From the NCBI GenBank assembly GCA_940671915.1, contig CALNVZ010003426.1, positions 25,768,984 to 25,832,983 of the forward strand: a stretch of DNA of 64,000 nucleotides. The letters are read 5' to 3'. The notes beneath the pieces were generated by a model. That model did not search any database and was not told the origin of the DNA. It saw nothing but the letters and a program-made list of their open reading frames with translations. The position numbers and the translations under genes are program-made. Shown in pieces: positions 48,901 through 58,129 of the stretch; positions within the stretch are counted from its first letter, which is position 1; each line of letters starts with the position of its first letter. This stretch comes from Paracentrotus lividus. Its lineage: Eukaryota; Echinodermata; Echinoidea; Camarodonta; Echinidae.

Positions 48901-50057
48901 AAATGAAATTCATCGGAAATATTGAAAGGAATGTCACAAGATCTCTCACACATATCTTTAGTGCAATGTAGACAATATGTAACTACATTTGATCGGTTTG
49001 TGCAATTCCTTTTTTGTTACCAAAACTATACACCAGGTTTAAAGTAAATGAAGTGTTCTTTACCTTGTGATGTTATATCTGTTGCACCTGGTTTCCGTAT
49101 CTCTTGGGTCATACCAAATCTAAAAAAAACAAACAATAATAAATCATAAGGAAAGATAATTGGCTAAGTACTATAACTATACATTCTATAACCTCATATT
49201 GCTTTAGTACAGAATTACAACTTACACAAAAGGAAGAGTTTTAATATGAATTTAAACTATTGTGAATTTCTATCTTGAAATAACATGCTGCTGGATAAGG
49301 GATGGGTTTTACCAATATTAGGGCATGACTTACTTAGATGCTTTTGAGGTTTTCCAACACCTAAAATAATCAAAGTAATATTCCATTATACCACTTATCA
49401 AATAACATAAAAATAAATAGGCCAATCGCACAAATGAAATCAAAGCTGACAAATTCAACATTTTTTAAAACTTGTTGACTTTTTCTGTGATAATTTATGA
49501 TAAATAACTTGCTGTGAACCAACACATAATCGTTTGTCAGTTACATTAGATCTATCAATGGTCTGCTTTATGAGACTAGCATTTTTACTCCATACTTCAA
49601 AATCCATTTTAGGGCTTCTTATCCACAAGTATAGATTTAATTAACTTGAGCCCAAATTCAGTGGATATTGTGATACGGGAAGCTGGAAGCCCTACATGTA
49701 CATTTACGTCTGTGATCCTACATATAAAAAAAAAATTCCAGTACGAGCATAAACACTGTTTGTAAATTGTATGTTTCATGGTACATGAATATTGTATGTC
49801 TGCCAACTAATTCAAGTTAAACATACATGTATTTTGCATGTACATGTGTAGGTAACATAACGGCTAGTGCAAGTCATATACCTACGGGTAAACAGATTGA
49901 TTCTGAAGCCTGTATTGCATACATTACCTTTTTCACAATTTTACACCATTAACAAAGTTCCCTTGTTTTATATGAGCACCAAAGCCAAATTTGTATTAGT
50001 AAGATGACATTTTGCAAATAAAAATGATAATGATAATTGAACTTACTGTCCAGACAT
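39726..50057 (-). CDS. CNOT2: CCR4-NOT complex subunit 2, 14 coding exons
   Basis: CNOT2 pairs with CNOT3 and anchors on CNOT1 in the CCR4-NOT deadenylase, which shortens mRNA poly(A) tails. Coding exons from 5': 50047-50057, 49334-49360, 49064-49119, 48120-48259, 47497-47560, 46865-47027, 46305-46537, 45739-45873, 45172-45264, 44500-44604, 43640-43796, 42996-43107, 41544-41644, 39726-39966. The sum is 545 codons (human 540). Diagnostic segments are LSQFSGSFYG, SSDFPVLAG, EDFPALPGA, FPGDK, GLLTFIRAAETDP, LGSDLTTLGLNLNSPE, RPQDIDYHVP, KLSRYGEDLLF, NRDWRYHKDERVWITR and DYDKLEERPHLP. The C-terminal NOT box is about residues 396-535. The N-terminal half is low complexity with a 12-residue polyglutamine tract. 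The start Met50057 is inferred; the exon continues upstream to an acceptor at 50093, so earlier leader exons exist. Exon 4 is odd: see findings. The rest is firm. Confidence 0.95.
40077..40340 (+). mobile_element. SINE with tRNA-like head in CNOT2 intron 13
   Basis: The A-box-like TAGTCTAGTGGTC and degraded B box GGTTCCATTCC are followed by AAGGCATTTTATCT, shared with the element at 22495-22840. Confidence 0.6.
40341..41543. other. CNOT2: Remainder of CNOT2 intron 13
   Basis: Unique-looking AT-rich sequence with two partly similar segments (CACTCA...AATAGGTCATTGAAAT-like near 40940 and 41040). No other feature is recognised. Confidence 0.4.
41544..41644 (-). CDS. CNOT2: CNOT2 exon, NOT box part 1
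   Basis: It encodes LAPIKLSRYGEDLLFHLYYT and HGGDVLQLAAAAE; human has LAAIKLGRYGEDLLFYLYYM. Donor GTAAGT. Confidence 0.95.
41906..42670. mobile_element. Foldback element with CAGGGCCCGTATTCCATAAA ends
   Basis: The left end CAGGGCCCGTATTCCATAAA is matched by TTTATGGAATACAGGCCCTG at the right. Inner words with AAGACTTTTGGCTTA recur in both orientations. It lies in CNOT2 intron 12. No target duplication could be fixed. Confidence 0.8.
42815..42852. repeat. Perfect 18-bp-arm hairpin in CNOT2 intron 12
   Basis: GACATATATTCATGGTGC is followed by two bases and its exact reverse complement. Confidence 0.9.
42996..43107 (-). CDS. CNOT2: CNOT2 exon encoding RPQDIDYHVP
   Basis: It encodes NLYSTFQSPSSDAPS then RPQDIDYHVPQEYLTNLHIR and DK. 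The donor is GTCAGT. Confidence 0.95.
43640..43796 (-). CDS. CNOT2: CNOT2 exon encoding the NAR-type conserved block
   Basis: It encodes VMNIPPGMLTDPFGMVGLLT, FIRAAETDPNLVQLALGSDL and TTLGLNLNSP, nearly identical to vertebrates. This is the region that binds CNOT1. Confidence 0.96.
44176..44379. mobile_element. MITE rich in TTTCGCG/CGCGAAA words
   Basis: The ends TACAGTATAAACCAATATTT and AAAATAACCACTAATATACAGTA-like are inverted relatives. Internal ATTTTCGCG and GCGAAAATAAA words also occur in a second, looser copy near 59290-59470. Confidence 0.55.
44500..44604 (-). CDS. CNOT2: CNOT2 exon encoding FPGDK
   Basis: It encodes QKDNARFPGDKTNNNSSEEN through KGIQIHQD, as human FPGDKSSTTQNNNQQKKGIQ. 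Donor GTAAAC. Confidence 0.93.
45172..45264 (-). CDS. CNOT2: CNOT2 exon encoding EDFPALPG
   Basis: It encodes GMVSKQAEPTPEFQMQSEDF and PALPGANIKS; human reads GMVTKPANEQSQDFSIHNEDF. Acceptor GATGCAG, donor GTATGT. Confidence 0.94.
45739..45873 (-). CDS. CNOT2: CNOT2 exon encoding SSDFPVLAG
   Basis: It encodes NDTSILDSSDFPVLAGTRGR and later NPMAGRPAY, matching human GLDLSDFPALADRNRR...NPLAGRAPYVGM. Donor GTAAGA. Confidence 0.94.
46148..46220. repeat. Perfect 36-bp-arm palindrome with 1-base loop
   Basis: The left arm (46148-46183) begins TTCTGAGGAGGAGACTTGAC and the right arm (46185-46220) is its exact reverse complement; only 46184 is unpaired. It lies in CNOT2 intron 7, 85 bases from exon 7. 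Confidence 0.95.
46305..46537 (-). CDS. CNOT2: CNOT2 exon with polyglutamine tract
   Basis: It encodes GLLNMGHNRTSPSILAMQQK, a run of 12 Gln (residues about 179-190, mixed CAG/CAA), then Gly/Ser-rich sequence ending GNFGGYGN. NRTSPSI matches human NRSSPSI. Donor GTGAGT. Confidence 0.93.
46865..47027 (-). CDS. CNOT2: CNOT2 exon encoding GMSNQQQ and Pro/Ser-rich region
   Basis: It encodes LGIQNALPRGMSNQQQ through MPSMPPPNPASPN. Human has LGLPMRGMSNNTPQ at the same place. Acceptor GGACAG, donor GTACAT. Confidence 0.92.
47497..47560 (-). CDS. CNOT2: CNOT2 exon encoding LSQFSGSFYG
   Basis: It encodes LMTSQSQPLSQFSGSFYGSQ followed by Q, matching human LASPSTSGQLSQFGASLYGQ. Acceptor TTTCAG, donor GTATGA. 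Confidence 0.92.
47810..48112. repeat. CAC/CAT triplet tract in CNOT2 intron 4
   Basis: About 300 bases of ATC, CAC and ACC triplets, purest at 47974-48010. On the transcribed strand this is GGT/GAT repeats starting about 10 bases after the exon 4 donor. His-, Val- and Gly-rich open frames here are artefacts. Confidence 0.9.
48120..48259 (-). CDS. CNOT2: CNOT2 exon with three-frame similarity
   Basis: Acceptor CTTGCAG, donor GTAAGA, 140 bases. The phase-consistent frame is open and reads AEFSLLGVERKT... to SSRPEKD. In a second frame KEGGDNDFGDAMFFTQ resembles vertebrate VEGVDSDYHDENMYYSQ, and in the third SMFPPQDQKKM resembles SMFPHRSEKDM. The exon position is sure; its translation is uncertain. 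Confidence 0.75.
48576..49043. mobile_element. Foldback MITE in CNOT2 intron 3
   Basis: The left end TTAAAGCTGGTGTATAGTTT and right end AAACTATACACCAGGTTTAA are inverted complements. Its right end is about 20 bases from the exon 3 donor. Confidence 0.75.
49064..49119 (-). CDS. CNOT2: CNOT2 exon encoding FGMTQEIRKPGATDITSQ
   Basis: The acceptor follows a T-run ending TTTAG and the donor is GTAAAG. It fits in phase with both neighbours; vertebrate similarity is weak here. A MITE ends about 20 bases past the donor. Confidence 0.65.
49334..49360 (-). CDS. CNOT2: CNOT2 microexon, 27 bases
   Basis: TATTTTAG acceptor and GTAAGT donor frame 27 bases encoding QCWKTSKASK with split codons on both sides. 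It is a multiple of three, so it can be skipped without changing frame. There is no homology support beyond phase fit. Confidence 0.6.
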   Translation of the reverse strand: MLENLKSI

Positions 50058-50092
50058 CTTGAAAGTTGTTCTTTCATCTGGGTTATCTTGGG
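50047..50092 (-). CDS. CNOT2: CNOT2 exon carrying the likely start codon
   Basis: The acceptor is TTGAACAG after a long pyrimidine tract and the donor GTAAGT. The ATG at 50057-50055 gives MSG plus CA. Upstream in-frame codons are open to the acceptor, so a start in an earlier exon is possible. Confidence 0.6.
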
Positions 50093-50149
50093 CTGTTCAA
50101 AAAAAAAAAAAGAGAGAAGAATAGGACCAATGTGAGATTTTAACAATGG

Positions 50150-50153
<4 letters not shown>

Positions 50154-50198
<45 letters not shown>
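50154..50198. repeat. GA microsatellite
   Basis: About 22 GA dinucleotides in CNOT2 leader intron, on the transcribed strand TC, upstream of the exon at 50047. Confidence 0.95.
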
Positions 50199-50200
<2 letters not shown>

Positions 50201-50559
50201 CATGAATGAAACAAACAAAATTGCACTTGTCCAAAAAGAAGAAAAGTCTCCTGCTTCTTAAGTCTGAAAATGTCACATTAGCTACTCTCCCATCGGTGAC
50301 AAGACATTTGCTCAGAGGACGACAATTCGGGCTACCCGATATACTTCCAGCTGGCGATATTACCCAACATGCATCACGATATCCTGACAACTTTACTTCC
50401 GGCTCCATTTCTGTAAGTGATTTGATCAATGGGCTACCTTATAAGCTGCACACGTTGTATCTTTGCAATTGTCGGGCAAAAATTGAGCGGTGTGAGTGTT
50501 ATAATACGAATACGAAGAGTCCAGGCATCGTATGAGAATGAATGATAAATCGTAGCGCG

Positions 50560-52380
50560 GCTAGCTGTGCGCACGCATGAATATTAAATAGGCCTAAAGT
50601 ACGGTACGCTATTACAAAAAACAAAAACAAAACAAAAAAAACATCTTTCAATAAAAGGAATTTTTAAAGTTGATTTCCCTATTTTTTCTTCTATCGGCCT
50701 AACAAAAAAATGAGTACACTACACATAACAAATCCAGTGCACCTTAGCACTCCTGTAAGAGTGAAATTTTAAGGCAACAAACACCTATGACTTTCAGCTA
50801 AACAATCCGTCGTATACATATGGCGATTACGCATGCTGCTACCTAGCAGAGGTAACACTGTCAAGGATTTGACCTTTGATCCGTAAAATTTGGCGATAAT
50901 ATCGATAGTATTGAACAATATCAATCAATTTTGTATCTAGGGTTGCTCGAATTGCTCCGGGCTTTACATTGTCTATTTATTAAAGATGAAAGGTAAGGGT
51001 TGCAATAGGGTAATTATGTAAGGTTTAGGGTTAGGTTTATGTTAGGGTAAAGTGTTAAGTCCAGAGTGGATGTTGGTCATTCAATTAGTGTATGGAATTT
51101 GTAGCAGAGCAGTTGTCGCAGGAGAAATTGGAATCATGGAATCATCCCATCATCCTTTATCTGGCATCTAATGTAAAACCATAAGTATTTACAGAAACAA
51201 ACAAAACAATAAGACCTTTCTGTCTTCCCAAGAGGCACAAATAATTCTAGGAATCATGTAAATGATGAATCATTCATCATTTATGATGGGCATCAAATGT
51301 CTGAATACCTAAAAGTGAAACCTTGTTCTTTGTTTTAGGATTAAGCTAAAATATTATTTTTTCTAACATTTTGTGTGAAAAACTACAAAGACCTTGCTTG
51401 TAAACCATTTTAATTTGCTAGTTAAAAATGGTCTGTCTGGACAAAAGACAACTGGGTATACTTGAGAAGACAGATGTTATAAAAGTGGATGGTAAACTAT
51501 TGGTATTTTATGAGACAGAATCTATTAACTGTAGTAACTGCTGTCTGAATCCTATGGGTCCCATAAAAAAGGCATGTTCAACATCGTCATCAGGGATATT
51601 CCTTGTAATTGAAGACATGAAATGTCTTTGCTTACAAGGGCAACCTTGTGTTGGAGACAATCTCCAATAATAATTATATAAAAAGTTCTACAATTAATCC
51701 CCTTGCTCTTTATTCAGTGTAAAGTTTACATTTTTTCTTTTTTTTTTTTTTACTTGCCCTTATTAAAAAATCGGGTGTTTGGATATTTCTTTCACTATTC
51801 TTGTTGTTTTTATTTTGTTCCTCTCTTTTCCGGGGTGAAATGTTTTAAATCCATTTTAGGACAAATTTCTGAGGATTTTTTTGAAATAGGAAAAAACAAT
51901 TGGGGCAATGGTAGGCTATGTTGTTGTTGGTTTTTTTTTTTTTTTATTAGGCCCCTTTACTGAAATCAAGTTTATTGAAAACCAATTCTCTGGTAAAAAA
52001 AAATAATTACAAAGAAATATACTCGGGCTTAGACTTAGAGTCAATATCTAAAAAAAACCTTAAAGAAAAACCAATGGACCAAGTTGCAAACTCTGCCACC
52101 CAGGCATAGTCCCACTTTTACCACAAGGTCAATGAGGTCAATACTGATGTGTTGACCTCGTGTTATGATAAGTGGTTTTTACAAATCTGAAGTGGTGAAC
52201 AGAACTTGTATCATTATCAGTAACCATGATGAGTGCTTGTGAAGTCCACGATTGAAATTCCACCCCCATCAAATAACAAAACAAAATTGAAAATTAATTA
52301 AAATTAAAATGGCCCTCACTCTCACATTCAATGCAAAGTGCTCATGCAGTTTCGTACCCCCTACCCATGCTAACGTTTAA
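50560..52380. other. Presumed CNOT2 leader intron, left part
   Basis: No exon is seen. It contains degenerate TTAGGG/TTAGGT words at 51028-51052, and an 80-codon plus-strand open frame (51428-51670) without recognisable motifs. Confidence 0.4.
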
Positions 52381-52381
52381 A

Positions 52382-54473
52382 TGGTCATGTGTTATAAGTT
52401 CGCCGCCTTTTGCGTTACATGCAAATTTGACTACAAAATGCACTCTTTTCGCTTCAAGGACCTGTATCTCGAAAAGTACACACCCTACTACATCAAAAGT
52501 ATACATTTTCTGAAAGGAAATTCTTCAAAGAATCTAAATCTGCATTGAAATATTATACCAGGTGCAAGATTAAAAAGTTATCAGGAAAACTTTCAGGAAA
52601 TTTAGATATTTTTGAATTTTCATTGTTTTTGTCGTCAAGTCATCTATAATCACCCAAATATTAAAAATATTGATATATTCTGATAGAGAATAGTCATACC
52701 TTTCAAACAAGATAATATTTATTATGGTTTATAATTTTAGAATGAAAAATATAACTCTCTGAAATTTGGCCCTGAAAAAAATAGCTTTTTTCAAATTCAT
52801 GAGGGGGTTGGGTCCTGCCAAGTACTGTTGCACCATCAACATTTTTTCAAAGTTATATGATGGTATAAAGCTGTTTAATAGCTTCAATTTGGTGCAAAAT
52901 TTACAATAAAAGACTATAATTTGGCAGAGATATTGCAGTTTTCCCAACGGTACTACAATATCTCTAATTCCTAATGACTTTGTACAGGAGGCATTGCTTT
53001 TTTAGGTAAAATAACGATTGTTGAGTCTTCCCGGGTACTACTTTAACATCAAACCTATTATTCAGTGATTTCATGGTATAAAGCAGTTTATAAGCATCAG
53101 TTTGGTACCAAATTTACAGTCAAAAGCCAAAATTTGGCAAAGAAATTCAAGTTTTCCCCAAATCAAACACAAAATGTAAATTTTCCCATTGACTTTGTAC
53201 AGGCGGCGCCGCTTCCGGCACCACCCCTACTGTACCAAACTTAAACCATTGTAACTCCACCAGAATGTTACCTAGAACAATGAAACTTCACAGGGAGCTA
53301 GCACAGTAACACAGCTTCAGAATAATATCAAAATTGTTAGAGTAAAACCACCAAATATCGGACGTTGTTAAATATCGGACAAATTGGTTTGCTTGAGCTT
53401 GAAGAAGTACTCTCCCAAAAAGCGTAGACGCTGTCCTGGAGAGGGTCTCCAACTCCCCCCAAACAGCTAATGAGCCCCGCACGGGAGGGTGACTTGCATG
53501 CATATGATAGATGGACTTGCCTTCTATTGCACTGCAAACACAGTAGAGTCAGGTTGCTGCTAGAAAAAAATATTCCAGGGGTAAAATCCAGGGGTAAAAT
53601 TCATAATTGTGATTTCCAAAAATCCTTATGACCCAGGTTAATTTTGGACTCCAAAAGATCGACGACCCCCAAAAAATTCCGAACGGGAGATACGATCCTT
53701 GCTGGAAATAAACAGCTGAGATGTCACATGTTCGCTGTATCGCAAAAAAAAGTGCAATCGATACCGGCGGGAACTACCTGATGGAATTTTCCAGACCCTT
53801 CTAAAAATAGCCACTTGCCTCATAACGGTCATATCGGACATCGGAACCGAGTCAATGGGAAATGTGTGCTGTACATCGCGCATGCGCTGGCTTTTTTAGA
53901 GCGCAGGCGCATTGAGCTCATCAAACACATCGGATATTTAGAGACAGAAGAGGTTATTTTGGTAAGTAAATAATTATTATGTACCGATTCTTTTATGTTT
54001 TTTTTTTTTTACAAATTATAAAATCGGCATTTGCGCGACAGAAATAAGTTGCTGTTTCAACAATCAAGCAATTATTTCATGTTGTTTAGAGCGTGATTTT
54101 AAGTGCCAAAATCGATCGCGGCGAATCACCGAATATATCCGATATTTAACGAGCGCATCTGATATTTAGAAAAAAACAAGCTTCCAGTAGAAAGCAAATA
54201 ATTCATGTTTACCATATTTTTTATCGATTCTGTTTTTAATAAGATTATTATTGAACATTTGTACTACAAAATAGATCTACATATGAGTTTTATATAATTC
54301 GGCGATTGCAATTTTTTTTAAGAATCCAAAAATGCTTAAGTGTCCGGTATTTGGTGGTTTTACTCTACATAAACTTTCTTACTTTGGAAAAAAATGACAA
54401 ATTAATGCTGAAAAATAGCAAAAAGCGTAACAGCACCACCCTCTTTGGGTGGCGAGTTCATAACACATGACCA
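52382..54473. mobile_element. 2.1-kb inverted-repeat element, hosts a nested insertion
   Basis: The left end TGGTCATGTGTTATAAGTTC and right end GAGTTCATAACACATGACCA are inverted complements. About half of it is the nested element 53340-54365. No transposase is recognised. Confidence 0.7.
53340..54365. mobile_element. Nested TA-flanked 1-kb element
   Basis: The ends GAGTAAAACCACCAAATATC and ...ATTTGGTGGTTTTACTC are complementary with one mismatch; TA precedes (53338-53339) and follows (54366-54367). Words like CGGATATTTA recur inside. Confidence 0.78.
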
Positions 54474-55107
54474 TATTCAGGCTTCAGCAGGCGTAGCAAT
54501 AAACCATCTATTCACAACGCTGTAACTGTAACCCTTATTTTATATTGTCAGGGATACATGTATGAAACTGCAATTTAACATTTCTACACTTGTGATTCTC
54601 AGAACTCACTGCAGGTGTCTGAACTCTGATCTGATCTCTCAGCTCACTCACCGACTCGGTCTCATCTCTGACTCTGTCTCTCAAAATTCCCAAGAAAAGT
54701 CTCACTCATTCTCTATCTCAACAAACATAATCCCCAAAATTGAAGTATCCGAGCATAAATCATGTAAATGAAATTATAATCAAATTATAATCGGACGCTG
54801 ATAGTACTTAGAAATCATAAACAATGTTAAAATTCAAATTACAGCGAAGTATTCCATCAACCGTCTTCACAAGCTCATCAATTACATACACAAATGTCTA
54901 CGTATGGGACTGGAATTTGGAGAATAGCATTGTAACGAACCTACTCAAAACAGCAAACTGAAAATAAATTTAACAATCGATCCGTCACCAAAATCGCTCA
55001 AAATATATGTCTCTGTTCAAAATACTATTCTGGCAACCATTAACATTAAATTAAATTGATGCAAATTTCGGGAATAACGAGAAAATTGTTTTTTAAATTG
55101 TACTTAC

Positions 55108-55200
55108 TGAGATTGAAGATTGTCATTGATAATGTACGTAATAATGGCTGCCAATTGTCCCAGGTACAGCGCCATCATGCGGTTCGAGATGATGAACAAT
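55108..55200 (-). other. Possible CNOT2 5' leader exon
   Basis: A minus-strand donor, CAATCTCA before GTAAGTAC, ends a stretch with ATGATGGCGCTGTACC. Spliced to 50092 its frame meets a stop after three codons, so it could only be a leader with an upstream open frame. Homology gives no support. Confidence 0.22.
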
Positions 55201-55209
55201 AAACTCGGG

Positions 55210-56040
55210 TGAAAAGGTGAGAGAGGGGGGAAAGAACAGAGTTTGTATGAGCCCCTCTTTCCATTGTGTAGTCTTTCAATACTTTGCAAATATGTTTAAA
55301 GTATACCTAGATCTAGATATATGTATTTACAAACTTGTATTTTTTATTTTTTTAGACCTTAGTCAATTAATTTCAAGGGCTAGTCTACATTTTAGTTTAT
55401 TATTGATAATACTTTTTATGAGTCCTTCATCATTCTTATTTGAATTGAAAAATTATAATTTGAGGGTCGATCTCCAGTCCACATAATCCATCCATTCTCT
55501 TTCTAAATATGTTAAACTTATTAGCTATTTGTTGATATATTATACAATATAATAGTTTGAATTGCATTGAATTGAATTTATTAGACATCATCAAGTAGCT
55601 AAAGGTACAAGATAATTTGTCAAAAAATTAAAAACTATGAAACATATGAATATATGTATAGTATATAGGCCTACATCCTTGGTATATTCATTAAAAAAAA
55701 AAAAATAAACACAGAGAGGAGACATGTCAGGTTGAACTATTCTTCGGTACTTATAATGGCAGCCTAGAACTTAATCCAGTGACCAGGATAATAATACTTT
55801 TTGAAGGTGATTTGGTAATTTATCAACTGGAAAAGTGCTTTCTCTCTCCCTCTCTCTCTCAGCCTGGCCTACCCTCTTCTCTCTGGATTCTTTCAATACC
55901 ACTTCTAGCACGAAGTTACTCTGATTGAAGTACAAATTTTAAAAAAAAAGGTACAATTATTACATTTTATTTAATGATTATAATACCAAAAATGGAATTG
56001 CGACAAAGCATTCCTGCAAATATCACATACATCATACATT
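55210..56040. other. Intergenic, no gene recognised
   Basis: AT-rich sequence with an A-run near 55693 and TAGGCCTA at 55666. Confidence 0.4.
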
Positions 56041-56057
56041 TTATATATATATATATA

Positions 56058-56109
56058 TTCTTTGTGGGACATGCTGTATATACATATACAGCGTGTCCCA
56101 CAAAGAATG
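56058..56109. repeat. Imperfect palindrome with TGTGGGACA ends
   Basis: ATTCTTTGTGGGACATGCTG and its near complement meet at TATATACATATA. A related half-copy TGTGTGGGACATGATGTATA lies at 56782 beside a TA microsatellite. It may be a solo pair of transposon ends. Confidence 0.6.
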
Positions 56110-56342
56110 CTAATGGTACTATATAGATGGGTATATTATTAACATTAAAACATTATATTTTTTTTTTATCTTTACACCCGTAAACTACAATACATATTCT
56201 ACAACTGGATGAAATTTTATGTGATATAGTTCAATAATCACAAAGATATGAACATTTTTTTCATTACATCTGAGGAGTGCAGTCAGGTTCAGCTAACAAG
56301 ATTTGCTATCAAGTGGTGCAAATGCACGTTCAGCCACGGGCG

Positions 56343-56477
56343 TTATGGTGGTATGTCACTTCGCGGAGACGTCTCCTCGACGGATAAAAAGCATTAGAGA
56401 CGTCTCCAATACTTTATTCCGCAAAAAGTTTCAAAACCGTCTCAAAGTAGTGTCCGCGAAGTGAGATACCACCATAA
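56343..56477. mobile_element. Foldback MITE, GGTATCTCACTTCGCGGAGA family, copy 2
   Basis: The ends TTATGGTGGTATGTCACTTC and GTGAGATACCACCATAA are inverted complements. It shares GTTTCAAAACCGTCTCAAAG with copy 1 at 9967-10228. Confidence 0.82.
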
Positions 56478-56792
56478 ATTTGCAAGGATTTTCCTTTGTT
56501 CAGGACTTGGCATGACCTATTCATCTGAACTAACAAAGGAAATAAAGTAAGAGTAAATAGAGACGTAATTGGACTACATACTTTATTCAACATAATAACA
56601 AAACTTGGATTGAGAGGTTTTCTGATGAGTGCTGAAAGAAGGCTCATATCTTTGTGTTCAACAGACCATATTGCGTAAAATTTAAGCCAGAATAAATTCT
56701 AGTTTAAGATTATGAAATTATATACAATATGATTTGGTAATTTTCAAATTATACTCAATTAGAGAGCCACTAGCATTTTTTTTGTGTGGGAC

Positions 56793-56798
<6 letters not shown>

Positions 56799-56841
<43 letters not shown>
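56799..56841. repeat. TA microsatellite
   Basis: About 20 TA dinucleotides; false Tyr-Ile open frames arise on both strands. Confidence 0.95.
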
Positions 56842-56845
<4 letters not shown>

Positions 56846-56999
56846 AAGGAAAAAAAATATATCCAACTTTAAGCAGCTTACTTCTTTTAATGAACAATGT
56901 CCTGATCACTTTGAGAATCAAGGAAATTTAATCTTTAAATCTGAAGAAAAGATAAAATTCCAGAGAAATTACGGTGATCGTAAGTCCGAATTACTGTGA

Positions 57000-58030
57000 A
57001 AAGTAAACCAATTTTGTGAGGAAGACTGCAGACTAATTTCAGAAAGAACAGTATAATAGAGATTCTTACCACACTGCAGTGGCGGATCACAGATTTGGAT
57101 ATAGTAGGGGTGCAGACAGCCAAGTAACAAAATGAGTACAATGCCCATTCATACATATGTCTGATATCGATCCAATTATCGGCTAAATCATACTAAAATA
57201 GACAATGTATAGTAAATCATTATATCAAAAGGTATAAAATAAAGACTAGTGTTATATTACATATCTATCAGAGGACCACCCACGTTCAATTCAAGAGGAT
57301 GGTGCACCTTTAAAATCAAAGAAATTTTGAGAAAGGTTTTCAGATCTTAACCAAGAAGGAATGGAACATATGTAAACAAGATAGAATATACATCACAGTG
57401 AGCTTGTTAACACTTTCATCTAAAGATCTCTGGCGAATTTTTACTGATGTAATAATGAATAATAATAATAATAATAATAAAACCCTCTACAAACGGGTGT
57501 TGGCCTCAGTTGTTTATGATATACATGTATTCACAAACTCTGACAAAACCATACAATTTAATAAGGATGGCTATCTAGCGAAATTAAATAGCTAAAGATC
57601 AAAAATCTAAATATGTAAACAATAAGGTGGTATAGATATGACAGCCAAATTTCAGACAAGAAAGAGCTCTATTCTTACACACAGGCACAATAAAAAACAA
57701 AAGCATGAGAAAGACTGGCTTATTATGTAGGGTATTAAAACAAAAAACAACATTACATGTATTGCAATCTTACAGAAAATGTACAAATTATAGCATTTTT
57801 TATTTGTTTTTAATAATTGCAATATCATCCAGCTCTCAATTATCAAATGAACAGTAATACTTTTCATGAAAAAAACAATGTATTTTTTATGTATTTTCAA
57901 ATACATGCATTAGCAGTTCTTGCATTGCAATGCATGATGGGATTGAATTCTAGTACAATAGGGTGATTACAGCGTGTGATTTTGGTCTTAACGCAATGAG
58001 ATATTCTTTTAGTTTCTGTTTGTTGTGTAG
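57000..58030. other. Intergenic, no gene recognised
   Basis: AT-rich; it includes a broken CAGTGGCGGATCAC end at 57076 and a TAA microsatellite at 57459-57479. Confidence 0.4.
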
Positions 58031-58035
58031 TTTAA

Positions 58036-58120
58036 CCCGTTGGGGACTGAGCCTGAATATATTCGGGCTGAGGTCTATGGGAAATGTGTGTTATAGCCAA
58101 ATCAGCTCGTCTCCAACAGG
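58036..58120. mobile_element. 85-bp piggyBac-like MITE
   Basis: TTAA flanks both sides (58032-58035, 58121-58124). The ends are CCCGTTGGGGACTGAG and CGTCTCCAACAGG. Inside the left end sits the near-palindrome GCCTGAATATATTCGGGC. Confidence 0.78.
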
Positions 58121-58129
58121 TTAAAACAG

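Noticed and set aside
51428..51670. 80-codon plus-strand open frame with many cysteines
   Set aside because: No signal peptide, no cysteine spacing that I recognise, and no splice partner.
56580..56650. Minus-strand exon candidate (CTTTCAG ... GTATGT) reading ALIRKPLNPSFVIMLNK
   Set aside because: The splice-like ends are plausible, but no neighbour exon fits and the peptide is not recognised.
56718..56999. Tyr-Ile repeat peptides
   Set aside because: They arise from the TA microsatellite.
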